This document shows positions 1-11,640 of a stretch of DNA of 64,000 nt, in pieces. Source of the stretch: Margaritifera margaritifera. Lineage: Eukaryota > Mollusca > Bivalvia > Unionida > Margaritiferidae. The stretch covers positions 248,001 through 312,000 of the forward strand of contig JAQPZY010000861.1 in the NCBI GenBank assembly GCA_029931535.1. The letters are read 5' to 3'. The position numbers and the translations under genes are program-made. The stretch's first letter is position 1. Every line of letters begins with the position of its first letter. The notes under the pieces are model-generated. The model made no database searches and had not been told where the DNA came from. It was given only the letters and a program-made list of their open reading frames with translations.

Positions 1-910
1 AAATGGGACAGCCCTAAATTTAAAAATCATCAAGTCATGTTGAGAAAAAATCCTTATATGCACAAAATTACCAGCATTGCCAAAATTTAATGTATGAAAT
101 GATCTTTTAGGGCTAATCATATGAAGTCAGAAAAGAATTTTGTGTCTTTTAAGTCTAATGAAGAGGATTATTTTCAGTGTTTTCATTCATTTCTCTGTCC
201 ACTGTCAAACACATGTTGCATTTTGTCACTATGTTGCAAAATTGACATTAATTATTCTTTCTCTATGAGAAATGATCAGTCATGCTATGATTTTATTTTC
301 ACCTTCCACTTCATATTTTTCTAGCAATTTGTTGGCATATATGATTATTAGCATGTCCTGATTTTCTTTTGTTCTGCAAATGATGAATCCAATGTCAGTA
401 CATGGCTCTCGTTAATCTTACAGTGCTACTGATGAATGTTTGAAAGGGAGTCGGTTTCTTTCAGGGTCATTTATAGTAACTTTTACTCATAAAAACTTTT
501 CCTTGGTTACTGTCATTCAAATCATTGTGATACTTTTGCTAGCTTTTCATGGCTAAAAATTGTTACAGGACATGTGTACTCTACATATTCTTGCAGTGTT
601 TAGTACTGGAATAATGTTGTTTAAGGCATGAACATTTACAGGGTTATATGTGTAGAAAAGTAATGTTATTCCTCCTTTGTGGAGGAAATGAAGAAAAATA
701 TTATTAATTGCCTTTTCTGCTCTTGGTTAATATTTGTGAGTATGTGTCCAATTTTTCCTCATGGTGTATATAATTATATATTCAAATGTGGATGGTTGGG
801 ATTAAAACAACTAATCCAGACATGATCAGAGATGTTGTTGGATATTTGGAGTTTGAGAGTCAATAAATGCTTTTTTTATTATTAAGAATAAACTTAAATC
901 AAATCTGCAA
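1..910. other. Unassigned AT-rich DNA left of the hAT element
   Basis: No gene, repeat unit or RNA could be supported here. Short open frames exist (for example 121-324 on the plus strand), but they have low-complexity composition and no recognisable motif. The stretch ends at the left target duplication of the hAT transposon. Confidence 0.5.
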
Positions 911-918
911 CTATTCCA
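911..918. repeat. Left target-site duplication of the hAT element
   Basis: The octamer ctattcca stands directly outside the left terminal inverted repeat. Its partner at 4211-4218 is ctattccc, a 7 of 8 match. Eight-base duplications are the hallmark of hAT insertion. Confidence 0.65.
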
Positions 919-965
919 CCCCTACCAACCATACCGCTTTTGGCGTAATCTTTTACGCTATTTTC
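919..965 (+). repeat. Left terminal inverted repeat of the hAT element
   Basis: Shares ctaccaacc and the later gtaatc spacing with the reverse complement of 4160-4210. Both ends also carry extra internal gtaatc/gattac motifs (952-981 and 4129-4181), which may be subterminal transposase-binding repeats; that role is inference. Confidence 0.6.
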
Positions 966-1129
966 CACTGATTACGTCTTTCACTCGCCTGTATATGGAT
1001 TACGCTTTTTCGGTAAAAAAATTAATAATAATAATAAAAAACTGTACAAATAAAGCAATAAAAAGTTGTTTTCTCGTTTTTATTAACAGCTCAATAATCT
1101 CACACATTATATTCCAGAAAAGAAGGCTT

Positions 1130-1592
1130 CTGTGTAACTATGGTGTCTATCTTGGACCTACATGCACTTTCCGAAAGTACACTATCATTATGTTCTATTT
1201 ATAGCAGCTGTCACATTTCCAGTAAAACACACTGGTTATCTACTTTTAAACCTATTCCCTCAGATTTGTTGTTCTGATTCATATTTGGTAGAGAACCAGT
1301 CCATAACTAGTGCGCTGAAAGTCACACCCACTGGATTTTGTGTAAGAGTATAGTTGTCCACCATATGACCTACATGTACACGTACTTTCCTAACACTATA
1401 CATTCTATTTATAGTATCCTTACATTCTATACATTCTATTTATAGCAGCTGTAGGGCATATTTCCAAGAAAACACTGGTTTTCTGCTTTGAAACTTTGGT
1501 CTCGGATTTATTGTTGCAATTCATATTTCATACAGAACATGTCTATAGCTATTTGGCGCTAAAAGTCAAGTCAAATGGATTCTGTTCAGTGT
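1130..1592 (+). repeat. Two-copy diverged tandem duplication in the hAT 5' region
   Basis: About 1155-1340 and 1370-1585 share the same series of blocks: tacatg, then cattctatttatagcagctg, then a block with acactggtt, then a cggattt/cagatttgttg block and a gcgctgaaagtca / ggcgctaaaagtca block. The copies are clearly diverged with small indels. The duplication lies upstream of the transposase start, so it probably duplicates leader or promoter DNA of the element. Confidence 0.55.
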
Positions 1593-1628
1593 GTGGGAGA
1601 GGAGAATTTTGTAAAATAATTTTAACAG

Positions 1629-3888
1629 ATGGAACAGAAAAAAGACAAAAACCAGAATCCTCCAAAGATTCAAAGATGCATACATGGATGACGTAAAACA
1701 GTGCTACAACTTGCGGCAGTAGCATGCCCAATGCAAGCTTTGTGGAACAGATTTTATGATTGGTCATGGTGGTAAATTTGATGTGGAAAAACACTTGAAA
1801 AGAAAGAAGCACATCGAATTAGCCTATGCCACTAATTTGAATACTGAATTAACTGCCTTTTTACAACAAAAATCCAGTACAGACACCAGTGTGATAAATG
1901 CAGAGGTGTTATTTACCGCGTTCTTAATAGAACACAGACTTCCTCTAGCAGTAGTAAACAATGCTGGTCCTTTATTTAAATGGATGTTCCCATATTACAA
2001 AATGGCAGAAAAATATGCAAGTGCAAGAACAAAAACATCTAATATTATTCTGTGTTTATCAAAAGATACTTCACAGAAAATAGTAGAGGCCATGAAAATT
2101 GGACCATATAGCATTGCTACAGACAGGAGTAGTAATTACGACTACAAAAAGTTGTACCCTATCTGTGTTAGATACTTTGAGAATGAAAAAGGCAAAATCA
2201 TGCGTGATCTTCTTTCCTTACCAGAATTGACAGTAGCTTCCACTGGAGAAAACCATTTTGATTTGCTTGATAATGCATTGAAAAAGCATAACATAAGTTG
2301 GCAGAGTTGTATCGGGTTTTTTGCTGAAAATGCATCAGTTATGACTGGAAGTCACAAAGGAGTTGCATCCTACATTTTGAAAACATCTCCATCAGTTTAT
2401 GTAACAGGTTGTCTCTGTCATTTGATGCACCTTGCTGCAGGAAAGGCTGCATATACATTAGAAGTAGATATTGGTAGTCTGCTAATTTTACCTATTATTT
2501 GGAGAAAAGTAGTAAAAGGAAACGGGCACTCGGGTTGTTGCAATATGAGGTTGACCTTGAAGGTTATAAATCATGCATGTACAAAATGGTTATCTCTTGG
2601 CAAATGTATTGGCCTTGAGCTTTGGACAGCTCTACTAGCTTTCTTTCAGAATCAAGGTTAATTGGCAGAGAGAAACGGGGAAAAAAGAGTGAAGAAGAGT
2701 AACACTAAAGCAAAGTCTGTTGGAAGTCCGAAGAGAAAGGAGATGAATGTAAAGGTAAGAAATAAGGATGAGGATGGGTCATCAGAAAGGAAGAAATTTC
2801 AATCTATGGAATTCTTATTTGAGAAGTCATTATCTATCCAGCCTGAGGGCCTCCAAACTCAGTCTGACATTGTGAAAGAAAAATGTTGTGACAGAAAATT
2901 CCAATCCATTGTTAGTAAACTAAAGCAGACAACTGGATCTGGTTAATCAAAGTATAAGTGTACATGTAGTACAAATGAAGTTGGTAAGAAGCATACTGGA
3001 TCTTCTCGTTCTTCTAAAGGAAAAACTAGCACAGTAGATACAAGGAAGTCACATAAGCAAGCAGAATATGTTAATTGTTCAGAAAAATTAAAATGTGAGA
3101 TGGTTTTCAAAAAAACTAAATGATCCAGTTACAAAGCTCTATTGCTACTTTATGAAGATTGCCATTCCATTGTTTGATGCAGCAAATATCGTCTTGCAGC
3201 AAGACGAACCATGCATTCATATTATGCATAAAATTCTATCAGACCATTTGCCGGATTTGCTAATGAGGTTTATTAAACCAGAACCAAAGTTGATCTAGCT
3301 ATTGGTGCAGAAACGAGAGAATTCTTAGAATAGAATTCTACTCTTACTGTTAAAGTGTTCTATGATAATGTTAGAGATTATTATGCAACAGCCTGTGATT
3401 ACATGCTGCATGAATTCCCATATGGAGATGAAGTGCTTTTAAATGCTTTAGTTGCCGATGTAGATGAGAGACAGTCAGAAAGCTTTAAAGGTGTCAGATT
3501 CTTTGTTAAGAGATATCCCTTTCTGTTGTCTCCCTCATCTACATGGGATCATCTGGAAGGAGAATTCCTAAAGTATCAAGTTGATATTCTACCTGGCAGT
3601 GTACTTCATGCAGACAGAGTTGATGTACAATGGCACCTTATTTACCAGCTAAAAGACGCAGCAACTGGAAGACATAAATTTCCTCTTCTGTTTCAGGTTA
3701 TGAAAGGAATATTAGTTCTTTACCATTCAAATGCTGACTGTGAGAGGTTGTTCAGTATTGTCAAGAAAATTAACACTGAATTTAGATCAAGTCTCAGTAA
3801 CCCAGTGCTTAGTGCTCTACTGGTGTGCAAAACAATAATGGCGGCAGCTGGTAAGAAGTGTTTTGAATTGCAGCATAACAGTCTGTAG
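1629..3888 (+). pseudogene. hAT transposase relic (BED finger to hAT C-terminal dimerisation domain)
   Basis: Transposase remnant in several frames. A plausible start is the ATG at 1629, followed by a frameshift and an in-frame TAG at 1720. A BED-type zinc finger follows at about 1732-1815 (CKLC, then EKHLKRKKH). An open 300-codon block (1756-2661) covers the catalytic region, including IATDRSSN and VTGCLCHLMHLAAGKAA, the conserved Asp and Cys-His-Leu features of this family. From 2662 to about 3080 lies a Lys/Ser-rich stretch that does not look like transposase. The body resumes near 3085 (VTKLYCYFMKIAIPLFDAAN) and ends in the dimerisation region at 3690-3850 (NADCERLFSIVKKINTEFRS). At least three frame breaks are visible. 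The hAT call is firm; the lineage within hAT is not. Confidence 0.8.
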
Positions 3889-4149
3889 CTTTCTAAAGCT
3901 AAAAGTGCTACATATGAAAACTTTAAGCAGTAAATTTTGAGAAAAGAACAAGACCAGAGGATTAAATAAATTCTTGTAAATATGTTAACATTTGTTTAAT
4001 ATGAACTGATCCATTTGGATTGTGTCCATTTTTTACAAGGACTGGAACTAGCCGCCGATTCAGGTAATAGTAGAAAATAAAGAATGTTCAAATTTCTTAA
4101 ATTTCATTGAATTTATAGCATATTATATGTAGATTACTCTTTTTTTTTT

Positions 4150-4210
4150 CTCGGATTACTCTTTTTGTCCACTTGGATTACACTCTTGCCTCTCTGGGTT
4201 GGCAGGTATG
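4150..4210 (-). repeat. Right terminal inverted repeat of the hAT element
   Basis: The plus strand ends ggttggcaggtatg. Its reverse complement aligns with the left end at 919-950 apart from a two-base indel and several substitutions. Confidence 0.6.
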
Positions 4211-4218
4211 CTATTCCC
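4211..4218. repeat. Right target-site duplication of the hAT element
   Basis: ctattccc, partner of ctattcca at 911-918, directly outside the right terminal repeat. Confidence 0.6.
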
Positions 4219-5470
4219 TCATTCTTTGTTTTCCAGACTCCAATTGTGGGACAAAGAGTGGAATTTGTCCATCACTTTTGTCTGTTGCTAGAAGGTGTGT
4301 GTTTGCTATGAGATTTCTAGTCTGATTCTCCAGTTCAGAAAGGCTTTGCTGATGACCAAAACTTCTGAAACAGAACTGAAAGGTCCATAATACTTGTACA
4401 CCATACAAAGAGTAATTTGTGTGCGAGTCCATAGAAGAGATGTGGTATTCTCGACATGATTTGTATCCTTGTTCCTTAAAACAAAAAAAAGGGGACAGAG
4501 TGATCAAGTTAACGCCTTCCTGCATGAGTGACTGAATGGATTAATGGAAGGATGTGCATATATATTGGGGCTTGAAATTAACTTCTTTCAGTACTCTGCA
4601 TTTTGATAGTTGTAATGTTTTCTGTTTGTTTTCAGTGTCCACTAACATAAAATTGAAATTTAAATGCAAATTATCACTAGCAAGAAACTACTAGTTCAAT
4701 TTTTTTCAGCTACCAATTTACTAATTGTAGTTAGCAAAATGCTGGCTTGCTAGGAATAAGGGCCATTTTCTGCCCCCATTTTAATGGAAAAAAAATGATA
4801 AATTAAAAAACTTAATGTGTCATTTTGGTTTACAAATCAAACTGTTTTACAGTCATTTTGTTAATAGATTTCTATTTCATACCAAACATGACCATCAAAC
4901 ATAGGCAGGTATATTAGAAATTGCAGCATAGATGCTCATTTCAGCAACTTTAAACGTGAAATTACATATGAATGTAGGCTTGCTCCATAAGAAATTTTGA
5001 TTGTGTATCTATTATGGACACATTTGTGTTCAAAATATTGTGGAGCAAGGTTGCCCTGGTGTCAAAACACTAAAATATTGTTAAAAATTTACTTTGAAAC
5101 TGTGTCATTTTTCTACTGTTGCATCATTACCACCTAGGAGTTGGAGAATCACTACATGTAAAAAAAATTGAACTGCAGTTGCTCGCTACGTCATTCTTAT
5201 TTCTAGCAGTATTATAATTTATAAATGCTGATTGTTTGAAACAATCTTCTTCACGTATTTCTTTCCATTTTTTCACCCCTTGCACATATGGCCTGATTGT
5301 TTCTGGAGAGGTGCCAGTGGGTATATAAAAGTGACTGATAGGAGTTCTTAAAGGACCTATTTTGTTGTTTGGCAAATTTGAATAACTATCACAGAAGTCT
5401 GGCTATAACTGCAAGAAAGATGAGTAGATTAGTTTCAAATTAGAATACTGTGGTTTTATTTATGTACGTG
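4219..5470. other. No recognisable feature
   Basis: AT-rich DNA without a convincing gene. An 82-codon minus-strand frame at 5127-5375 has protein-like composition (FYIPTGTSPETIRPYVQG) but no identified family, so it is not called as a gene. Confidence 0.4.
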
Positions 5471-5477
5471 GGTCTCA

Positions 5478-5605
5478 ATTTTCAAGGTTTAGTAATAAAA
5501 ACACGATTTCGTGGGTACTTAAATTCATGGATTTGCCATGCATATTTGTTGGTATTTAATTTCATGGATTAACCTCAACAAATACGCAAAATAAAGAATA
5601 CAAAA
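5478..5605. repeat. Dispersed repeat with 'cgtgggtactt' core
   Basis: The block contains acgatttcgtgggtacttaa, then attcatggatttgccatg, then aatttcatggatta, with short internal echoes of 'attcatgga'. A related start, aaattcgtgggtactgaa, occurs at 19336-19353. I recall this type of short repeat as common in bivalve genomes; that is recollection, not a search. Confidence 0.45.
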
Positions 5606-6119
5606 GAATAAAAGGTAATGAATGATATATCAGAGATACATAATACCTACTCTACACATTTTTTATTTATACCACATATACATACATACTGGAGTTCAGA
5701 TTGATAACAAGAAGCTGTGTACTGAAGGAGTTAACTCTTCAAAATCCCTGTTGAGTGTGTGCTGCAAAATGTTCTGAAGCTATTCCCCATTTTGTTGGAA
5801 GTTGTTAATTTGCCTTTTTTTTATAAGCTTTAAATTTTCATTCATATTGATCAAATAAGTAAAAAGTACACTTGAGATGCAAATGTGAACATTGGTGCAA
5901 ATAAAGTACCAACAGTGTTTGTTGCGAAGAGAACAAGTACAACTATGTCTGACTGCAATTGAACAACATACATTCCGACGTGAGCTTGCTCAATACTGAA
6001 ACATAGTACATGTGAAAAGTAGATCAAATTTATGCACATTAGAGGACGGTGGAGCCTCAAATTGCTCCTTACCTGCGGACATCCTGTGCCGTAGGAGAGG
6101 TATATATGAGTTGATTTTT

Positions 6120-6390
6120 ATAATTTAAAATGTATTATTACTTTTGTGACCTTGTATTCCCTTGTGGGAGATAAAATTAATTCATAATACTTGCTTTTGT
6201 AATTATTTCAAATTTACACTTTGTGACTTTCTTTTCCTTAGAGGGAGAAGACCTTGGGTTATTTTCTACTTGAACATAATTATAACTGTATAAAACAGTA
6301 TTCTTTTCCCCATGTGGAGAAGATGATGTGGAATATTTTCTAAATTACTTTAAAATGTAAATTTTGTTGTTGCTCTCTCCTCGGAGATGT
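6120..6390 (+). repeat. Degenerate tandem repeat of roughly 95 bp units
   Basis: A motif of the form 'cttttgtgac / ttcccttgtgggaga' recurs as 'tttgtgactttcttttccttagagggagaag' style variants and as 'ttcttttccccatgtggagaag', separated by AT-rich spacers. Three poorly conserved units. Boundaries are approximate. Confidence 0.35.
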
Positions 6391-6426
6391 ATTGAATTTA
6401 GAGTTAGATAGCCAAGATCCTCTACA

Positions 6427-7543
6427 ATGGAAGGGAGGAAATTAAACGAATATTTCAAAACAAGTGTGGAGACGTCATGAGAAGATAGAGTTCTACTGGC
6501 ACATCGCAAGCCTGGGTGCCAGCTCTTAGACGGCAAGAACCTAACGGAAACAGAGGCCTGCTGAGATTTTGGAAGCCCCTGTAGGTAATGGAGTACCGAT
6601 TGATGACATTTCAGGCATACAGAATGGTGGAAACGGGAGGTACTACCTGTATGCACAAGGGACGCAGTAGTACTCCCAAATGATACAAATTTTGAAGTTA
6701 AGGGGAATTTTGTGAAAGTGGCCAGGCCCCCCCCCCCCCCATAGAAAGAGTGATTGAAACAAAAAACAAAAGCGGTGAAAGTCCACTTTTCGGGACTCCC
6801 GCTTGAAATCCCAACTGTTAAAATAAAAAAAAAGCTCGCTAAGGAATTCGAAATAACAACAAAAAATTACAAAATAGCCAGTTTGGGGAAATCCCACCAT
6901 CAAAACAGGCATCAGAATAGGCACACTTTAATGGTATAGACGACGCCAAAAAACTCCCTACGTTTATATACGTGATGGGATTTTGGTCAAACCGTGGTAC
7001 AGGGGATGCATTTATCATAGAAAATGCATGAGAAGCGAGGAAACGGGGCATATGCCTAGATATTGTAAAAAAAAAACCATACAAAAGCCGCAAAGGCATC
7101 TAGCGAGCCCAGGCAGGGCAGGGGAATGAAATGGCGGCAGTACCTGATCCTGAACCGAAACCAACGGAGACGCAAAACCCCTATGAACTTCTATCAGTAA
7201 GCGAGACTGAAGGGAAGTCAGATTTAGAATGGGAGGACTTCTTCAACAAAGACGAAGTAATGAAAGATGCAAAAGAAACCAAATCCAAATCGGACAAGAA
7301 AGAAAGAAAAAAAGTAAAATCACACTAATGGAGAAAAATGTAGCACCATACTATGTCCTGGAAGAACCCAGCTTCAAGGACGTAGAAGATGAAAATAAAT
7401 CAGTGGGAAGTCCTACCTTTGAGGAGGACATTGCAATAAACCAAACAAACATGGTTGAAGCACAATGTGTTAATTTAACCATGGGAGAGGAGGAGTTTTC
7501 GGAGAGTAGAGGAGAATACCTCAACACCGAAAACCTCCAATAA
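6427..7543 (+). pseudogene. LINE ORF1 relic with CCHC zinc knuckle
   Basis: ORF1 proteins of such LINEs bind the element RNA as a nucleocapsid-like partner of ORF2. A start at 6427 (MEGRKLNEYF) reads into several stops and frameshifts. Recognisable parts are a nucleic-acid-binding block around 6775-6850 (VKVHFSGLPLEIPTVKIKKK) and a zinc knuckle at 7025-7066 reading CMRSEETGHMPRYC, where the second zinc-binding Cys has become Ser. A charged, Glu/Lys-rich tail follows to 7543. The C run at 6727-6740 lies inside the gene and breaks its frame. The next gene starts about 290 bases downstream. Confidence 0.65.
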
Positions 7544-7835
7544 AAGAAAGAGGAGAAACACTCTATCAGCCGTGTGGCCCTGTAAGGAAGAGATTGAAGA
7601 AATGATAAATTTACAAAGATCTCCGCATCATGGCGCGAGGAGTTCCTCCCACCCGCGAACGATAAACTCTGGAGGAAAACTACAAAAAATAAATAAATAA
7701 AATAACGCTAGAGCAATATCGCTCAAAAAGCAAAAACCGATACACCCAAAATGGAACAGGCCGAGTCAGGTCTAAAAAATTCAGCTACAAACGTAATGTA
7801 AACAATATGGATCCAAATAATACTTTAAAGGTACA

Positions 7836-9552
7836 ATGGAGGAACTGAACCTCCATATTGTATCTCTAAATATACATGGAATACAAGGGAAAATAGAAAA
7901 GCTAATCAGATTAGCTGAAAATTACGACATTATACTACTGCAAGAAATACATACACCCGATCAAATATTAATTAGGCAGATAGAAGAAAAGTTGAATGCG
8001 ATAGTTATGGTTAGTACTAATAATAAAGACACGAAAGCTGGAGTAGCCATCATATTAAGAAATGTTGTCCTTAAGTCATCATGGGAGATTATTCTAACTA
8101 AAGAACATTTTAAAGGTAGATTGATACATATAAAACTAAATGGATGGCACATATTAAATGTATATGTGCCATAAGGTCTGTGAAGGAAAACAATCAAGTT
8201 TATACAAAAACTTTAAGGTTATATTCAACAATATTCCGCAGACAATTTTAGCGGGGGGGGGGGGGGGGATTTTAACTGGGTAGACCAAAATGTAGATGGA
8301 AGCAATGGTTATAATCAGGACGACAGGGCCCAAGAGGACCAATTAAAACATTTTAGTGACCAAAATAAGACAATTGACATATATAGAAAACTTGATCCTA
8401 ACAAAATAGAATTCACATATAGATACGGGAATAATCAAGGTAGTCATCGAGACAAATATATCTCACAAACAAGGATTGAAGAGATACAATCATGCAACAT
8501 AGAACAAACAAAGATATCAGACCACAACGCTGTCAGTATAGTGATAAATGTAAAAAGCGATACAAAATGACAGGGCAACTGGAAACTTAATAACTCGGTA
8601 TTGGAGAAGGAAGAAAAATAAAAACAACATTACAACAACTCGCAAACAAAAGTAATAATATCATAGAAGAATAGGAAAGAATGAAAACTGAAATCAAAAT
8701 AATAACAAAGAAACATTGTACTATCAAAAACAAACAGCGGAAGGGGCTGGAAAAGGGATGCATCCGAATATTATTTAATAATGAGGTAAATAAAGAGAAC
8801 AATAAAGCACAGAAACTAGATGAAAACTACATGAATACAAAGCCAAAGGGAGACGAATCAGAGGGGGCAAATTTACAAACTTGTATACTCGAGCACAATA
8901 TATATATGTAGAAAGGAAGAGATTAAAAACGGGGGAAAATAAAAAATATTGAAGGTGTACGGAAAAGTAATATACACTAAACGAGAAGACATAATAAGAG
9001 AAACGCATGATTTTTATAAAACCATGTACACCTCGCAAAATATACAAGAGGATATAAACCAATATTGTGATAGTGCAATATTTGTACAAATCACGGAAGA
9101 AAATAAATATAAACGTGATACATTTATAACATCAAAAGAAATGCAGCAATCTATTTCACAACTCGGTAAAAAGAAGTCATCAGGATCTGATGGACTCGCA
9201 TCAGAATTTTACGAAAAATTCCAAAAAGAATTAGTCCCCACACTGAAATTTGTTTATAATAACATTTCTAAATAAAGAAATGACAAAGCAAATGAAAGAA
9301 GGAACTATAACATTAATATATAAAGGAAAAGGTGAAATCTTAGATGTAAAAAACTGGAGACCTATTTCACTTTTAAACACCGATTATAACATTTTAAGTA
9401 AGATATTAGCTAATAGGCTAAAAGCATGCATGGGGAAAATAATAAATATTAACCAAAGCTGCGGGGAAACAGGAAGAGATATTACAAATAATACACCGAA
9501 TATACAAGCAGTAATCGAAATTAACGTAAAGTACTCGCAGAAATTAACATAA
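7836..9552 (+). pseudogene. LINE ORF2 relic: endonuclease and N-terminal reverse transcriptase
   Basis: ORF2 nicks target DNA and reverse-transcribes the element RNA. The endonuclease begins MEELNLHIVSLNIHGIQGK and contains the expected N in the first motif and E in LLQEIHTPD; a stop follows NVYVP at 8174. After a frame change the GGDFN motif is seen, but its Gly codons are swollen into a 16-base G run (8253-8268). SDHNAV, the C-terminal catalytic His motif, is at about 8518-8535. The RT part starts near 8949 and includes KKSSGSDGLASEFYEKF (about 9170-9220) and the finger motif NWRPISLLNTDY (9355-9390). Coding resemblance ends at about 9552, before the catalytic DD motif. Confidence 0.8.
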
Positions 9553-10282
9553 CCTAACAAAAAAAAAACAAACAAACAAACAAACAAAATACAGAGGGGA
9601 TTATGTCTTTCCAAGTAAATAATGAGGACGGGTGACACCTATGCTATCAGGCTAACGCGAGGTAGTACGGGTCACGCCAGAGTTATTGATAAAGGAAGGC
9701 ATACTATAAAGAACATTAACAAAACAACAATATAAGGGATACAGAAACATATACTAACAACTGCGAGTACTAACATTTTTATACAGTACATATCAACATA
9801 CATAACAACAAGAACCTTTTATTTTTCTTGTTATTTTTAAAAAATTTTGATAAGATACACCAAATACAGCAAAGCTTCGAAATTAAAATTTAGAACAATG
9901 GTCTTGAAACTAACATAATTAAAGATTGGGGAAGAGTAGAGTATAGCCACTGCGATGGAGAGGGAGGGGATATACCATTCCCTTAAGGATATGGTTGTCT
10001 GGGAGACAGCCCAGCCAACTCTCTGTTACAAGCTAGTAATGACTCACACCCTATCTCACTTTTGAAACTTGATGTACTTTGTTTTTATTTTTGTAAAAAA
10101 TTAATACAACTATAACGATTTGAAACATACAGCCAGTCCAAACAAAAACACAAAAGGTTTATAGAAAATACAGAACTATATACCAACACACACCTATAGC
10201 ACACAATGGACGATAGATCCCTGTCAAGGATCACTATAAATACTACTTTCAAACATGACGAGGAAACCAGCTGAAAGGTGTA
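9553..10282. other. Non-coding stretch inside the LINE remnant
   Basis: A poly-A-rich start (9560-9595) is followed by sequence with no LINE coding similarity that I can see. It separates the N-terminal RT part from the post-RT part, so it is either an insertion or replacement for the deleted RT core. No terminal repeats or target duplications were recognised. Confidence 0.4.
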
Positions 10283-10560
10283 ATGCCTGAGGAGGGGAGT
10301 ACTAGCCAATATAAAATAACTTTAAGTCCGGGAGCAGAACGAATGGGAACCTGGAAACAGGAACCCGAACATGTACGCAATTATCAAAAAAAGATCAACC
10401 TAATCCAAAACAAAATAAATAAATTTTCTTCTAAAATTCTTTTTGATTTTTTATGGAGTACCCAAAACAACAGACTATGGGGGAAAACTTACAGACATAA
10501 AAACCTTTATAACATTTCAGCACAAAGGGGGTCTCCTCAAAGGCCTCTTAGCTTAACATA
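10283..10560 (+). pseudogene. LINE ORF2 C-terminal fragment
   Basis: A 92-codon frame whose later part (KINKFSSKILFDFLWSTQNN-type segment, about 10410-10500, followed by RLWGKTYRHKNLY) resembles the region after the RT in L1/Tx1-like ORF2 proteins, where a hydrophobic F-x-W segment precedes a basic stretch and a Gly-Gly-Leu motif. Only the fragment is present and it ends at a stop. It is in the same orientation as the upstream remnant, so both probably come from one insertion. Confidence 0.55.
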
Positions 10561-10799
10561 GCTAGAAGTCCCAGAGGTGACCACAAATAAAACCAACACT
10601 GTATGGTCAGCATCCCAAACAGTGAAACTTGGTAATTTTTATTGTTCCCCAGTGAGTAGATCAAACTGACTGGAGAATAGCCAAGCAAAATGACAAACAA
10701 ACAGGGGGTAATTCGGATATTTAAAGTTATTTACAGTTAATCCAAGTCATTATTAGGCTTGACTTAACATTTTTGCTACTGATCAAAGGATTTGATTTT

Positions 10800-11640
10800 A
10801 GCTGTATTGGTCATAGATCAGAAGAGCTTATGGGATGGCCCATCCATCTGTCCATTAGCACACATTTGTTATTGCTATTCCTCCCAAACTACTTGGAGGA
10901 TTGCCCTGAAACTTAATACACACAATCATTGAAAATGGTGCTGCTCAGAGGTCCAATATTGCCAACAAAGTTGCCATTTTGAAAATCTTGTTATCGCTAC
11001 TCCTGAATGGATGGTCATATCAACAACGGGTTTTCACTAAAATACTTCTTATGATGTCTAGTTTGTCCTAATGAAAATGCTGTCGATATGACATTCATTA
11101 GGGCCACCTTGGCAGTCATCTCGGAAATCCTGTTGCTACTATTCCAAAACGGAAATTAATATCAACATGGGGTTTTGACCAGAGGACTTCTTATGGTATC
11201 TAGTTGGTTCTAAATGAAATGATGCCAGTCTGAAATCTAATATGGCCACCATGGCGGCCCCCTTGAAAATGTTATCGCTACACTTTCAGAATGGATGATC
11301 ATATCAACATGGGGTTTTACCAAAAGACTTCTTATGACATCTAGTTGGTTCTAAATGAAAATGCTTATATTACAGACCGTATAAAGCCACTGCAATGGCC
11401 AACTTGAAAATCTTGCTAACTCTGACTGGATGGTCATATTGACATAGGGTTGTCACCAAAAGACTGCTCATGATGTCTAGTCGATCCTAAATGAAAATTG
11501 TACCGATCTTACATCCAATATGGCCACCACATCAGCCATCTTGAACAAATATTTTTATTGCTCAAGAATATAGGATGGTTTTAATATGCAGCAGTTGAAA
11601 AGAACGAACGGTCTTGAATTCCTGAAAATTCTTTTCAGCC
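10800..11640 (+). repeat. Diverged ~140 bp tandem repeat, array 1
   Basis: The phrase 'ggtcatatcaacatggggtttt' (varied) recurs near 11013, 11158, 11297 and 11431, each followed by 'gacttcttatgatgtctagttggt', 'aaatgaaaatg', and a block of 'aatatggccaccatggc' type. Spacing is about 134-147 bases. Units differ strongly, so the array is old. A second array of the same unit is at 15170-15830. No coding function is inferred. Confidence 0.75.

Larger units (their letters stand above)
919..4210 (+). mobile_element. Decayed hAT DNA transposon (3.3 kb)
   Basis: The element has matching ends. The left end begins cccctaccaacc and continues through tttggcgtaatc; the reverse complement of the right end reads catacctgccaacc and continues through agtgtaatcc. 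Nearly identical octamers flank it. Inside is one plus-strand transposase-derived coding region with a BED-type zinc finger at its start and a hAT dimerisation region at its end. The ends have diverged from each other and the transposase is broken, so the copy is old and immobile. Assignment to hAT rests on the transposase ends plus the 8 bp duplication. The exact subfamily (a ZNF862-like lineage is my impression) is inference. Confidence 0.8.
6427..10560 (+). mobile_element. Internally deleted L1/Tx1-like non-LTR retrotransposon
   Basis: On the plus strand in order: ORF1 remnant with a CCHC zinc knuckle (6427-7543), the apurinic-type endonuclease domain (7836-8570), the N-terminal half of the reverse transcriptase (8949-9552), and after a gap a segment typical of the region beyond the RT (10350-10540). 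The catalytic palm of the RT with its F/Y-x-DD motif is not visible, so the core is deleted or replaced by 9553-10280. Two long homopolymers (C run near 6727-6740, G run at 8253-8268) interrupt the frames. The motif NWRPISLLNTDYNILSKILA is characteristic of the L1/Tx1 branch; the exact clade is inference. Confidence 0.8.

Noticed and set aside
5127..5375. 82-codon minus-strand frame as an exon
   Set aside because: No domain, no clear splice context and no neighbouring coding support.
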